Numbered from the stretch's first letter, positions 7,211 to 15,943 are shown. The stretch: DNA of 64,000 nt from Candidatus Ozemobacteraceae bacterium (GCA_035373905.1 DAOSOK010000012.1:55268-119267), one strand, 5' to 3'. Numbers and translations are program-made. Notes: generated from the letters alone by a model not told the origin.

Positions 7211-9394
7211 CTAGACCGTCACGTCGACGGCCTTGATGTGTAACGCCATTCTTCTGATTTCCGGATTGATGAGAACGGAGGATTCGACCGCGTCCGAATC
7301 CGCAGAACCGTTTCGGGACGAACGCCGGGAGCCGATCCGCAAGCCGGGCTGATGCTCGCCGTTCGACATCCCTCTATCACTTCCATCGGATTCTCTCCGC
7401 GAAACATCCACGGAAATTTGCAGGATATTCACGCCCTGCTGCTCCAGGTGCTCGCGAATCTGGGGAACGAGCTGCTCCAGCTTTTCCTTCACCACGGCGT
7501 TTTCGGCCGAGATTCTCGCCGTCACCGTCCCGTCCTTCGTCGCCAGCTGCATTTCGAGTTTTCCGAGCGCCTCAGGTTTGAGCTGGAGCGTCATGAACTT
7601 GATCTGCTGCGGTCCCTTGAAGAACTCGGCTTTCTCGATGATCTGCGAGAAGATCGCCGACTTCACCGTGTCGCCGCCCTTCGACTGCGAGGTGTCGGAA
7701 CGGACCGACTGCGCGTTCGACGGGTTGTCGCGTGTGAACGAGAACTCGCGCGACGTTTCGTGCCCCGACATGCTGACCCGCTTGACGTTCTGGTTGGAAG
7801 CGGCGTTCAGCGCCTGGTGCCCGTCCGCTTTTCCCGTTTCCCCGCGAGACTGGAAGGATTTCAACAGGTCGGAAATGTCCGGAGCGTCGCCGCTGATGGC
7901 CACCTGGGCTGACGTGGTGACCGCGAAGGCGCCGGAGGACGCGCCCGTGACGCCCGCGGATCCCGTCTGGGCCGATGCGGAGTGAGAGCGTGATTCCCGT
8001 GCTTCCCGATACTCCTGGCGCAGCGACTTCACGTCGCTGCCGAACGTGGCTTTCCGCTCGGGCTCGACGCCGGATTCGCCCTCGGTCGTGACCGCGGATG
8101 GTTCCTTCGCGTCTGATTTCTCACGGAGTTTCCGTTCAGGCCGTTTTTCACCGGCCGTCGTTTCGACCTGGCTCCCCATCGTCTGGGAAAACGTGTCGAC
8201 GGTCATCTCGGAATCTGTCTCGGGAACCGTCTCAACCGGCTTTTCATCGGAGAGAGTCGCGACCAGTTTCTCTCCGGTTCTCCCGCCCTTCATCTTCGAC
8301 AGGACCGACAGCAGTTTGTGAGCCGTCTCGTCATCGACGTTCTTCCAGAACTCGGCCGTTTCAGGATTCCTGCGGAGCGCCGAAAGAACCTCGTCGGACT
8401 GCGAATCGGTCGCTGGCTTGTCGGACGGTTTTCCCGCATCCGAAGCTTCCTGCTTCTTCTCGGACACGACAGGCTTTGCGGCTTCCTGCGCCGAATGCGC
8501 AGCGGCCGTGTCGGCCTTCGTTTCCTGGACGGCGCTTACCGCTTCGGTTTCGACGGGAATCCCCGCGGTTTCGGAAACGGCTTCCGTTTCCTGGACCTGG
8601 ACCGCTGCCTGGACGGGAACGGCCTGCGCCGAAACCGCCTCGATTTCATCCGTCTCCTCGGAACTTCCTTCCCCGTCTTCGGGCATGTCGGGCTGGTCTT
8701 CCTCGGATATGGCGTCGACGGCTTCGATCAGGTCGGGCTGTTCTTCAACCTCGGGCGCTGCGGCCTGGACCTCGGGTTTCATGGCTTTCATGAGTTCGAG
8801 GCTTGCCGCCAGGATGTCGGGCGTCATCGCTTCCAGGGATTCGATCAGGTCCAGGGCAGTCTTGTCATCGAGCGACTGCCAGAATTCGCCGACCGTTTCA
8901 TCCGCACGCAGGGCCGAGAGTGCGGATTCAGCCGATGAATCATCGTTAGAATTCAGCTTGTTGACGATCTTGTGGCTTTCCTGGAGAACCTCAACCTCGA
9001 GGGCATTGGACGCATCCGAGGCTTGTTTGGAGCCTTCGGACTTTTCGAAGGAAGGCTTTTCGCGCACCCCGGGCGTGGTGTCTTTGGAGGACATCCTCGG
9101 TTTCTCGGGCTTTTGATCGATGCGCTTGGTATCTTTCCCGGTTTGTACCGCATGCTCCTTGGAAGGACGTTGAGACACTTCCTGAGGCCTGCCGGCCGAT
9201 GCGGTTCGCTCTGTCGCCGCAGGTTTCTGCGGCTTCGACGAGAAGGAGACGTTCGATTTTGAGTTCACGAGACCCGACAGGAGTTCTCCGAACGAAGAGG
9301 GTCCGGACTGCGTCTGTGAGGGCGGAGTGAAGGACTTCGTGAAGAAGACGTTCACCAGGGAACTGGTATCCACGTGATCTGTGGCTGTTTTCAT
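7211..9394 (-). CDS. fliK: Flagellar hook-length control protein FliK
   Basis: 727 residues, longer than most FliK. The C-terminal hook-length domain (Flg_hook, residues ~590-668) shows QQIKFMTLQLKPEALGKLEM followed by ENAVVKEKLEQLVPQIREHL. The remainder is a low-complexity, Ser/Glu/Lys/Ala-rich ruler. Inside it are two copies of a helical motif, ALSALRADETVGEFWQSLDD (~158-177) and VLSALRRNPETAEFWKNVDD (~336-355). FliK measures the hook and switches export specificity; a long ruler fits the oversized hook protein. Start ATG at 9394 is preceded by a strong AAAGGAGGT at rather long spacing. It is the first gene of the flagellar block seen here. Confidence 0.93.
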   Translation of the reverse strand: MKTATDHVDTSSLVNVFFTKSFTPPSQTQSGPSSFGELLSGLVNSKSNVSFSSKPQKPAATERTASAGRPQEVSQRPSKEHAVQTGKDTKRIDQKPEKPRMSSKDTTPGVREKPSFEKSEGSKQASDASNALEVEVLQESHKIVNKLNSNDDSSAESALSALRADETVGEFWQSLDDKTALDLIESLEAMTPDILAASLELMKAMKPEVQAAAPEVEEQPDLIEAVDAISEEDQPDMPEDGEGSSEETDEIEAVSAQAVPVQAAVQVQETEAVSETAGIPVETEAVSAVQETKADTAAAHSAQEAAKPVVSEKKQEASDAGKPSDKPATDSQSDEVLSALRRNPETAEFWKNVDDETAHKLLSVLSKMKGGRTGEKLVATLSDEKPVETVPETDSEMTVDTFSQTMGSQVETTAGEKRPERKLREKSDAKEPSAVTTEGESGVEPERKATFGSDVKSLRQEYREARESRSHSASAQTGSAGVTGASSGAFAVTTSAQVAISGDAPDISDLLKSFQSRGETGKADGHQALNAASNQNVKRVSMSGHETSREFSFTRDNPSNAQSVRSDTSQSKGGDTVKSAIFSQIIEKAEFFKGPQQIKFMTLQLKPEALGKLEMQLATKDGTVTARISAENAVVKEKLEQLVPQIREHLEQQGVNILQISVDVSRRESDGSDRGMSNGEHQPGLRIGSRRSSRNGSADSDAVESSVLINPEIRRMALHIKAVDVTV

Positions 9395-9623
9395 GACGAT
9401 GGTTTCACCTCCTTTCGATTGAGTTTCGGGAAGATGCTACTTCCCCATAATCTGTATCGACATTTTCATCCCGAACCTTTAGACCCTTTGCGCCCCTTCG
9501 ATGAAAAAAAATGAATTTCGAAACGAATGCTCCTCTCAGAGATACGAAACATTGCTTCACCACAGAGTCACAGAAAAATTTGTCACCACGTAGACGCACA
9601 TCAACCGCTCTACACCCGTAGGA

Positions 9624-9639
9624 GCGGTTCGCGAACCGC
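9624..9639. repeat. 16-bp perfect palindrome
   Basis: GCGGTTCGCGAACCGC is self-complementary without a spacer. It lies 24 bases from a second, larger palindrome in the same gap. The pair resembles REP-type intergenic repeats rather than an operator, since neither overlaps the promoter. Confidence 0.6.
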
Positions 9640-9663
9640 CCATGCCCGGGGCCAATATTCTGT

Positions 9664-9688
9664 AGGGGCGGGTTTGAAACCCGCCCCT
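9664..9688. repeat. 25-bp palindrome with single-base centre
   Basis: Arms AGGGGCGGGTTT and AAACCCGCCCCT flank a single G. The text 'GGGGCGGGTTTGAAACCC' is of a kind seen as dispersed intergenic repeats in many environmental genomes (recollection). No T-run follows, so it is not a clear terminator. Confidence 0.6.
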
Positions 9689-9768
9689 GTGGCGCAACTC
9701 TGTGAAGCCTCAGTGCCCTCCATGATTCAGGTGTTGTGCCTCTCCCCTTCCTGCTTCAAGGTTGTGGT

Positions 9769-9797
9769 TTGACGGAGGGCACGGGGGAGGGTATGAT
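9769..9797 (+). promoter_or_regulatory. Sigma-70-like promoter for the M23 peptidase gene
   Basis: TTGACG, a 17-base spacer, then TATGAT, ending 29 bases before the ATG at 9827. The boxes match the consensus at 5/6 positions each. It lies just beyond the palindromes. Confidence 0.55.
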
Positions 9798-9826
9798 TCC
9801 ATTTCAAAACAAGGGGGACGGGGCAC

Positions 9827-11767
9827 ATGAAAAAAATAATTGTTGCATCTATACTATCTGGGCTCGCGGCCGTCGGGCCATCGCTGGCCGACCAGTTCCG
9901 GTGGCCTCTCGACATCGAGATCAGTCCCAGTTCGAGTTTCTGCGAATCCCGCGGCTGGCGGTTTCATGGGGGAGTCGACCTGAGGACGCGCCTCACAACC
10001 GGTTTCCCCGTCAAGGCGCCCGCCGACGGCTTCGTGTCGCGGGTGAAAGTCCAGTGGCGGGGCTTCGGATACGCCCTGTATGTCGATCATCCGCAACTCG
10101 GCGTCAGATCCGTCTATGGCCACCTGGATGACTTCGCCGGCCCCGTCGCGGCGTATGTCGCCGAAAAACTGAAAAAGATGAAGGCCCGCTACGGCATCGA
10201 CGACAGCTTCGGGCCCGACCGGTTCCCCGTGAAAAAGGGGCAGGTCATCGCCTTCACCGGCGAGACCGGCCTCGGGCCGCCCCATCTGCACTTCGAACTG
10301 CGACGGTTCAACGACGATCCCATCTCCCCGTCCGCCGTCGGACTGACCGTGCCCGATACGATCCCCCCGGTGTTTCTCTCCCTGCATGTCGATCCGCTCT
10401 CTCCGGAAACCAGGATCAACGGCGGGTTTCTGCCCGCATCCGTTTCCATCAAACGGCAGAAGGACGGGACCTGGGGCTGGGACGGCGTTCCCGTGCTGGA
10501 AGGGAAAAGCGGGTTTTCCGTCGGGCTCGTCGATAACGGAGAAGGCGGGAACAAATTCGGGGTCGAACATATATCTATGGCTATAAACGGGAAAGTTCTG
10601 CTCCGGCGCAGTTTCAATCAATATGGATACGATGAGAATTCTCAGGCATCCTGGATTTACGATTACCCCAGAACCAGCCTTCCCGGGGCCGGATACGTGT
10701 ATACGATGTTCCGCTGGCCGTTCGAGACATTGCGATTTTCCGAAGGGTTCGCCCCCTGGAGCGGTGCCCTCGGAGAGAACCCTGGAAGCGTCGAAGAGAT
10801 GACGATCGAGGCCGTCGATTTCGGCGGCAACAGGATCGTCGCGAAGGGGCGCGTCGATACGCGCGGCCTTCGGCAGGCGAAAAACGTGTTCGACGGAACG
10901 CTTCGCTTTCGCCGGTGCCACTACACCACATACGGCGTCGTCGCCGAAACGGTCCTGGCGGATGCCAAAAATACTACAGGCTATACGCACGTCACGTGCG
11001 CGGATGCCTCCGGCGGCGTTGCGGAACTCCCGGCGTCGTTCGGTCCCGACGGCGTCGTGCAGGTGGCATTCCCGAACGAGGAACGCTGGGCGGGCGGTGC
11101 GAGATGCGGGGGAGAAACGATTCTTCCTCAGCATGTCTTCGTGCCGGTCAGCGGCGGAACCGTTGCAGTCGATGGGGCACGGGTGGTCATCCCGGCCGGA
11201 GCTCTGAATTTCCCGGTCCTGGCCAGGCTGGATATCGTGGATAACGCTCCACGCCCCGGCGGCTCACCCAAAAAGGGGATTCTTCCCGCGAAAAGCCCGG
11301 TCTGGCAGTTCTCGCCCCCCTGGCTCGTCACCGCGAAGCCGATCCGGCTCGAAATCGACCTGAAAGGCCTGACGGCATCACGAAGGCTCGGTATCTACGA
11401 AGCCAGTGGGAACGCCCGATCATACTCGGGCGGCGAGGGGAGGGAGTCGACCATGTCCGTCACCTCGCGATGTCTGCGCCCATGCGTGGTTCTCGAAGAC
11501 GCCGTTCCGCCCGTCATCACGGTGAAACCACGACGTACCGTGAAACGTCTTGGTCTCTGCGCCGTCTTCGGCGTCGAAGACACGGGCGAGGGCGTCGACT
11601 ACGAATCTGCCCGCGCCACCGTCAACGGAGAAAGCGTCTCCCCCGATTCTGACCCCGACAAAGATGAAATCTACGTCCCCATCGGCCCCGGCAAATCGAA
11701 AAAGAACGTCGTCCTCACCGTCTCCGACAACGCCGGCAACCCCCGAACCCTCACCTCCAACCGCTAG
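9827..11767 (+). CDS. Secreted M23 family metallopeptidase with long C-terminal extension
   Basis: 646 residues with a signal peptide (MKKIIVASILSGLAAVGPSLA). The LytM/M23 domain is at the N-terminus (residues ~23-165): WRFHGGVDLRT supplies His47 and Asp51, VYGHL a conserved His, and PPHLHFELR the final His pair. All zinc ligands appear intact, so an active peptidoglycan endopeptidase is likely. Most M23 enzymes carry the domain C-terminally; here ~480 residues follow it, including beta-rich segments that may be Ig-like folds. It acts in the periplasm or outside the cell. A hairpin and interspersed repeats follow the stop. Function of the extension is unknown. Confidence 0.88.
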   Translation: MKKIIVASILSGLAAVGPSLADQFRWPLDIEISPSSSFCESRGWRFHGGVDLRTRLTTGFPVKAPADGFVSRVKVQWRGFGYALYVDHPQLGVRSVYGHLDDFAGPVAAYVAEKLKKMKARYGIDDSFGPDRFPVKKGQVIAFTGETGLGPPHLHFELRRFNDDPISPSAVGLTVPDTIPPVFLSLHVDPLSPETRINGGFLPASVSIKRQKDGTWGWDGVPVLEGKSGFSVGLVDNGEGGNKFGVEHISMAINGKVLLRRSFNQYGYDENSQASWIYDYPRTSLPGAGYVYTMFRWPFETLRFSEGFAPWSGALGENPGSVEEMTIEAVDFGGNRIVAKGRVDTRGLRQAKNVFDGTLRFRRCHYTTYGVVAETVLADAKNTTGYTHVTCADASGGVAELPASFGPDGVVQVAFPNEERWAGGARCGGETILPQHVFVPVSGGTVAVDGARVVIPAGALNFPVLARLDIVDNAPRPGGSPKKGILPAKSPVWQFSPPWLVTAKPIRLEIDLKGLTASRRLGIYEASGNARSYSGGEGRESTMSVTSRCLRPCVVLEDAVPPVITVKPRRTVKRLGLCAVFGVEDTGEGVDYESARATVNGESVSPDSDPDKDEIYVPIGPGKSKKNVVLTVSDNAGNPRTLTSNR

Positions 11768-11799
11768 ACTCAGGGCCAGCTTCACCACGAAGAAATCAT

Positions 11800-11841
11800 G
11801 GGGACGTGATACCGAACGTTCATATTCGATATCACGTCCCC
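11800..11841. repeat. Inverted repeat, 12-bp perfect arms
   Basis: GGGGACGTGATA at 11800-11811 pairs with TATCACGTCCCC at 11830-11841. It lies 32 bases after the M23 peptidase stop. No T-run follows. The GGGGACGTGATA text resembles ends of small non-autonomous elements or REP repeats; that is recollection, unverified. Confidence 0.55.
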
Positions 11842-11869
11842 TGAATCCGCATATACTTGCATACTCGAT

Positions 11870-11935
11870 GCCGTTCGTGCTGGGCTTGTCGAAGCACGAA
11901 AGCTCTCGCCCTTCGACAAGCTCAGGGCGAACGGC
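11870..11935. repeat. Interspersed palindromic repeat, copy A
   Basis: Bounded by GCCGTTCG and CGAACGGC. It joins a GTTCGTGCTGGGCTTGTCGA half to a CTTCGACAAGCTCAGGGCGA half. Related copies lie at 20859-20922, 35330-35393, 54717-54801 and 60610-60641. Here the GCACGAA half comes first, the reverse order of the copies at 20859 and 54717. Confidence 0.75.
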
Positions 11936-12009
11936 TATATCATGTCAGGTCGCATGCGATATATTTCACACGCGATAGTTGTTGCGTAACATATGAGACG
12001 AGTATTAAA

Positions 12010-12049
12010 GAAGAACCCCGGAGCCGATATGCCGGCCCCGGGGTTCTTC
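12010..12049 (-). terminator. Rho-independent terminator for the minus-strand lipoprotein operon
   Basis: Perfect 12-bp arms GAAGAACCCCGG / CCGGGGTTCTTC around a 16-base loop, starting 12 bases beyond the stop at 12061. On the minus strand the stem is followed by TTTAATA, a moderate T-tail. It may also act on the plus strand. Confidence 0.65.
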
Positions 12050-12060
12050 CTGAGAACGGG

Positions 12061-13650
12061 TTAATTCTGGACTTTGAAGATCATGACCCCAAGATTGCTG
12101 TTCGCAGGGGCGATGACAACGACCTGGTTATTCACGGCGTCATAATGGATCACCCGTTTCCCGAAGGCCGGTGACTCAAGATTCGGCAGCGCTATGCCGT
12201 CCTCTCTGTTGCCGACTGCCGAATACCGGGCGATTGAATATGGGTTATTGTTGATGGTGTAGAGTCGATTGTTCGCATCGAAAGCAGTTTGCAGGTATCC
12301 GGGGACAAGGGTAATGCTGTCCGTGACATAATGAACGGTACCAAAGTCACCCGAATCGCCCCAAGCATAGCCCAGATTCGGAGACACAGCAAGATCATAG
12401 GCGCTTCCGGAGAAATAAGATGTCGTCGAGGCTGTGAGAGCCGGATTGGAATCCACGATGTATCCGCCGGCGCCATCGGAAATCATCAGGGCGGTTCTTG
12501 GACTGTTGCCACTGCTGGTATAGGACGTCCATTCCATCGCCGTCGGGGTGACCGGAAGGGTGATAGCCACGGTGGCAACCGCGACCAGAGTAGTCGGAGT
12601 CGTGTTGAAATACGTTAGCGACGCAACGCCGACACTGTTCCAGGAAACAGCCTGAAGTGCCGCTGTGACACCCGTATTATTATTGGCCTTCAGTTTGATT
12701 CCGAAGGCCGCCATGGCGAAGCTGGCTGAATACGTATTTACGGGGGTGGTTGGTGTCAGATTGTATTTCTGTAGATATACAGATAATGATTCGGTCCAGC
12801 CCACATATACGCCTGAAGAATCAACATAAAGATCTCTGACGGTGCTGTATCCAGGCATAACCGGATCTTGAAGCGCAACGGGGGGGTCGGCAGGTGTCGC
12901 AGGATTGGCCAGCATGTATCGTACGATAGAATAGACGCCGCTCGTGCTGCCGATGGCGTAGAGATAGCCGTTATAAACGAACGATTTCTCGAGAGTTCCG
13001 ATACTCCGGGTGGAGTCGTAAACCACTGGAGCGGTGAACACCCTTCTTGTCGTAACCGTGACATTCGTCCGGGGGCTATTAGAGATGCCGTTTCCGACGG
13101 CTTCCACGCCGAAGGTATAGGCGGTGTTCGGTGTCAGGCCCGTGAACGTGTAGGAATTGGACGTTGTCGACGTCACATAGGTGCCATTCATGTAAACAAG
13201 GTATTGTGTGGCTCCAAGGAGGTAGTTCCAGTTCATCGTGTAGGACGTCATTCCGATTGTGCCTGTTGTGGTGGCCGGACCGGTCGTGAAGGGCTTCGAG
13301 AAGCTGCCCGAACCGGCCGAGACGGCGCCGTCCGCTCCGTAGGCCTTCACCGTGTATGCGCCGGGATTGAAGGCGGTCACGTCCAGCGTCAGCTGGTTTG
13401 CAGACTGGGTTGTCGGGGTGTAGGTGTTGTAACTCCCTCCCTGCGGCGCAATGTAAAGGTAAGCCGTCCCAAGCCGCGTGCCGGTCACCGTGACCGTCGG
13501 GGCCGCGTAGTTGACGAGGCTCACGGTCGGGAAGGTCGGGGTGAGGGTGATGTTTCTCGTGTTATTGCCGGCAGCCAGGGTGATGGAGGTGGAAAACGCC
13601 GAATAGCCCGGCGCTGAGACGGACAGCGTGTAAACCCCGGGGGTGATCAA
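12061..13650 (-). CDS. C-terminal part of a frameshifted exported protein (FN3 and propeller-like region)
   Basis: 529 residues if read from a TTG at 13650. That start is unlikely to be real, because the frame is open upstream to about 13803 and gives a natural continuation of the preceding gene (AGNASFVARLQYNKANLTG). Visible parts: a PEGA-like/carboxypeptidase-regulatory repeat at the start (PGVYTLSVSAPGYS, LTPTFPTVSLVNY), a fibronectin type III domain (MNWNYLLGATQYLVYMNG, YTFTGLTPNTAYTFGVEAVG), then a repetitive beta-rich half that may be a propeller (VYNGYLYAIGST, DLAVSPNLGYAW, VIHYDAVNNQVVVIA). No catalytic motif is seen. I think it is one gene with 13763-15130, broken by a one-base shift. 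Surface or periplasmic location is inferred from the lipoprotein N-terminus of that half. Confidence 0.7.
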   Translation of the reverse strand: MITPGVYTLSVSAPGYSAFSTSITLAAGNNTRNITLTPTFPTVSLVNYAAPTVTVTGTRLGTAYLYIAPQGGSYNTYTPTTQSANQLTLDVTAFNPGAYTVKAYGADGAVSAGSGSFSKPFTTGPATTTGTIGMTSYTMNWNYLLGATQYLVYMNGTYVTSTTSNSYTFTGLTPNTAYTFGVEAVGNGISNSPRTNVTVTTRRVFTAPVVYDSTRSIGTLEKSFVYNGYLYAIGSTSGVYSIVRYMLANPATPADPPVALQDPVMPGYSTVRDLYVDSSGVYVGWTESLSVYLQKYNLTPTTPVNTYSASFAMAAFGIKLKANNNTGVTAALQAVSWNSVGVASLTYFNTTPTTLVAVATVAITLPVTPTAMEWTSYTSSGNSPRTALMISDGAGGYIVDSNPALTASTTSYFSGSAYDLAVSPNLGYAWGDSGDFGTVHYVTDSITLVPGYLQTAFDANNRLYTINNNPYSIARYSAVGNREDGIALPNLESPAFGKRVIHYDAVNNQVVVIAPANSNLGVMIFKVQN

Positions 13651-13762
13651 CGAGATAGAGTAGCTGGTGCCGCTGACATACCCGGAATACCCGGGGTTCA
13701 GAGAAACGTAGCTGACGGGGAAATTCGCGTCGATGCCCGATATCGTGCCGGTGAGGTTCGCC

Positions 13763-15130
13763 TTATTGTACTGAAGGCGGGCGACGAACGAGGCGTTCCC
13801 GGCGGGCCGCGACGGTAATCGAGGCGAGAAGGTCGGTCGAGCCGGCGGCGGGGTTCAGCAGGTTGTAGTTGCTGCCCGGTTCGATTCGCACGTAATACGT
13901 TCCGGGGTTCAGGTAGTAGCTGGAGGTTGATGGAGAGGTGCTGTACCCATAATAGAGTTCGTTTTCGGGATTGTTCTGATTATAAAGATAGTAATATACA
14001 TATCCCCCGGTGCCGGTAAGGCCGGCAAGACTTACGTCGACCTTCGCCGTCGTGGCGCTTCGGGGCAGCAGGGTGACAAGGGCGACTGTTTTCGTGGCGA
14101 CCGCATCGACGAGCACGACCGTCGATCCCGTATAGTCTTCGCTGCCGTAGTATTTGCTGAAGGTCAGGGTATGCTGGCCGAAATAGACGTTCTGGAGCGT
14201 ATATTTGCCTTCCGAATCCGTGTAGGCATAACTTCCGCCTCCAGAGACGTAAATCCCGCTATGCATGTTCGCTCCCTGGATCTGAGCGATGCCGGTCAGC
14301 GTTCCCATGGCGGCGATGAGTTCGAGCGTTCCGAGATCGGTGTTCGTTCCGGCGACAGGAGTCACCAGCACCGGCGAATTCTTGAACGTGTAGCTCGAGG
14401 CGGAGGCCCGGACGGTGGCCTGAACGGTCGAGGTTTCCGGCTGGGGGGATGCCGGCGTCTGATCGGAAGTCTTGACGTCAGGGGCAACGCGAACGGATCC
14501 GCCGGGATAATAGCCGCTCGGGATGACCGGAACCAGGGTATAGGGCGTCGTCTCGACGGGAACGTTCATGATCTTGAACGAGCCGGCGAGGTCGGTGATG
14601 CCGATATACGAGGTTCCCTGAAGGAAGACCATCGCCTGGACGGGATTTCCGTTGAAGGTGACCTTGCCGGAGATGCTGCCGGTGGGCTTGAGGGCGAGAT
14701 CGAGGTTCGAAATGGCGCCGACCACGACCGACTGGGAAACCCTGATCGTCGGGGAGATCGAGGCATCCAGCGTATAGGTGCCGACCGGAACCTGCGCGAA
14801 CGTGTAGTTGCCGTTCGCGTCAGACGTGGTCTGGTATCCGTTGCCATCTGCCGTCAGGACCGAAAAGTCGGGCTTTGGCTGGCTCAACAGTGACGCACGC
14901 CTGGAGAGTTCGCTCTGCTGGTCGGTGACTTTGATCAGGTACACGGCCGCATTTGCGACCGGCTTGCCGAGATAGGTCACTTTGCCGTTCAGATCGGCGA
15001 GCGACCCATCCGCGACCGGAGTGACTGGACTGGAACTGCCTCCGCCGCCACCTCCGCCGCCGCAGCCGACGGTGAGAAGGACGCCGAGGAACAGGGCCAG
15101 GGACAACAGGGTGACGAATGATTTGCGCAT
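13763..15130 (-). CDS. Lipoprotein with carboxypeptidase-regulatory-like domains (N-terminal part of frameshifted gene)
   Basis: 455 residues. The signal peptide ends in a lipobox (LLTVGC, Cys23) followed by a run of Gly and Ser. Several carboxypeptidase-regulatory/B-type repeats follow (LNGKVTYLGKPVANAAVYLI, ISGKVTFNGNPVQAMVFLQG, LTGIAQIQGANMHSGIYVSG), a fold used for surface adhesion or assembly. The last ~9 residues (RRERLVRRPPSVQ) break the pattern: around 13801-13810 the reading runs VAA|RRERL, while removing one base gives VAA-AGNASFVARLQ, which continues in the next frame to 12061. The intact product would be about 1020 residues. Start ATG at 15130 has GAGGGAG upstream. It lies 24 bases after the stop of the other lipoprotein gene, so both form an operon. 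Confidence 0.8.
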   Translation of the reverse strand: MRKSFVTLLSLALFLGVLLTVGCGGGGGGGGSSSPVTPVADGSLADLNGKVTYLGKPVANAAVYLIKVTDQQSELSRRASLLSQPKPDFSVLTADGNGYQTTSDANGNYTFAQVPVGTYTLDASISPTIRVSQSVVVGAISNLDLALKPTGSISGKVTFNGNPVQAMVFLQGTSYIGITDLAGSFKIMNVPVETTPYTLVPVIPSGYYPGGSVRVAPDVKTSDQTPASPQPETSTVQATVRASASSYTFKNSPVLVTPVAGTNTDLGTLELIAAMGTLTGIAQIQGANMHSGIYVSGGGSYAYTDSEGKYTLQNVYFGQHTLTFSKYYGSEDYTGSTVVLVDAVATKTVALVTLLPRSATTAKVDVSLAGLTGTGGYVYYYLYNQNNPENELYYGYSTSPSTSSYYLNPGTYYVRIEPGSNYNLLNPAAGSTDLLASITVAARRERLVRRPPSVQ

Positions 15131-15153
15131 GTTCAGATCTCCCTCAAAAAAAT

Positions 15154-15798
15154 CTATTCGATCGTGACGTTCGGAACGGTCAGGAACTCGAAGCCGTCCT
15201 TCGCGACGATCAGCGTGTAGGTGCCGGCAGCGGGGGCTTCGAGGTAGTAATAGCCGTTTGCATCGGTCAGGGTTTCGGCGACCCGGACATCGCCCTGGTA
15301 GAGGGCCGCGGCGGCGTTCTGGACGGGCAGGCCCGACTGGGCATCCGTGATGTAGCCCTGAACGCCCGTACCGGTGACGACGAACGAGGGGAGGGTTTCG
15401 ATGACGAAGTTCTCGAAGACCCAGCGGCCCTCATACAGCGAGAGCTCGAACCTGACGTTGACGGTTGTGGCGGCGACATCCCCGAAGCGGTATCGCGTGT
15501 AGACATGGGCGATACCGGATACGGGAAACTCGACACCGATGACGTCGAACGTCCACGAGTTGGTTCGATTGATATCCCGGAACGTGATCGTCTGCGTTGC
15601 CGTAGTCTGGGCGAGCAGCGGGTGAGCGCTGCCCGTCCATTCGGCCACGAGACCGCGTACCGCCTCTTCCGGCGCGTTCGGCCTCGTCGTCGTCGAGGGG
15701 TCGCCCTTGCCGAGGCAGCCCGTCAGGGCAAGCATGCAGGTCAGAAGCACGGGGAGCAGGAGAAACAGGGTTCTCCGAGAAGGGGAAACATAGTACAC
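15154..15798 (-). CDS. Lipoprotein with C-terminal carboxypeptidase-regulatory-like domain
   Basis: 214 residues from a GTG at 15798-15796, chosen because AGGAGG lies seven bases upstream and the next residues form a lipoprotein signal (RRTLFLLLPVLLTCMLALTG then Cys). Frame open upstream, but with no ribosome site. The middle (residues ~45-130) is a SnoaL/NTF2-like region by appearance (VRGLVAEWTGSAHPLL, VYTRYRFGDVAATTVNVRFE); that is tentative. The C-terminal ~75 residues form a carboxypeptidase-regulatory-like repeat (VQGYITDAQSGLPVQNAAAA, ADANGYYYLEAPAAGTYTLI in near form). It is the promoter-proximal gene of the lipoprotein operon. Function unknown. Confidence 0.75.
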   Translation of the reverse strand: MYYVSPSRRTLFLLLPVLLTCMLALTGCLGKGDPSTTTRPNAPEEAVRGLVAEWTGSAHPLLAQTTATQTITFRDINRTNSWTFDVIGVEFPVSGIAHVYTRYRFGDVAATTVNVRFELSLYEGRWVFENFVIETLPSFVVTGTGVQGYITDAQSGLPVQNAAAALYQGDVRVAETLTDANGYYYLEAPAAGTYTLIVAKDGFEFLTVPNVTIE

Positions 15799-15914
15799 GT
15801 TGTATCCTCCTAAAAAGGTAGGAAGCATCGAACAGCCTCTCATTCCGGCGCTCGTGGCGATTTCTGCCGGGAACCGAAACGCTGCCGCTCTTTTTCCTGT
15901 ACGGCAGCAGCGAA

Positions 15915-15943
15915 AATATATCACATCGATCCGGTGTTTACAA
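15915..15943 (-). promoter_or_regulatory. Sigma-70-like promoter for the lipoprotein operon
   Basis: On the minus strand TTGTAA, 17 bases, TATATT. It gives a leader of roughly 110 bases before the GTG at 15798. Located in the divergent gap shared with the FecR-domain gene. Confidence 0.5.

Larger units (their letters stand above)
9395..9826. other. 432-base divergent intergenic region with palindromes
   Basis: Separates minus-strand fliK from the plus-strand M23 peptidase. It holds two perfect palindromes (listed separately), a stretch resembling widespread 'CACCACAGAGTCACAGA' intergenic debris at ~9555-9575, and a sigma-70-like promoter for the peptidase. A possible 64-codon minus-strand reading frame here lacks any recognisable feature, and I do not call it. 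Confidence 0.5.

Noticed and set aside
9405..9599. 64-codon minus-strand frame upstream of fliK
   Set aside because: No ribosome site, overlaps repeat-like debris, composition unlike the neighbouring genes.
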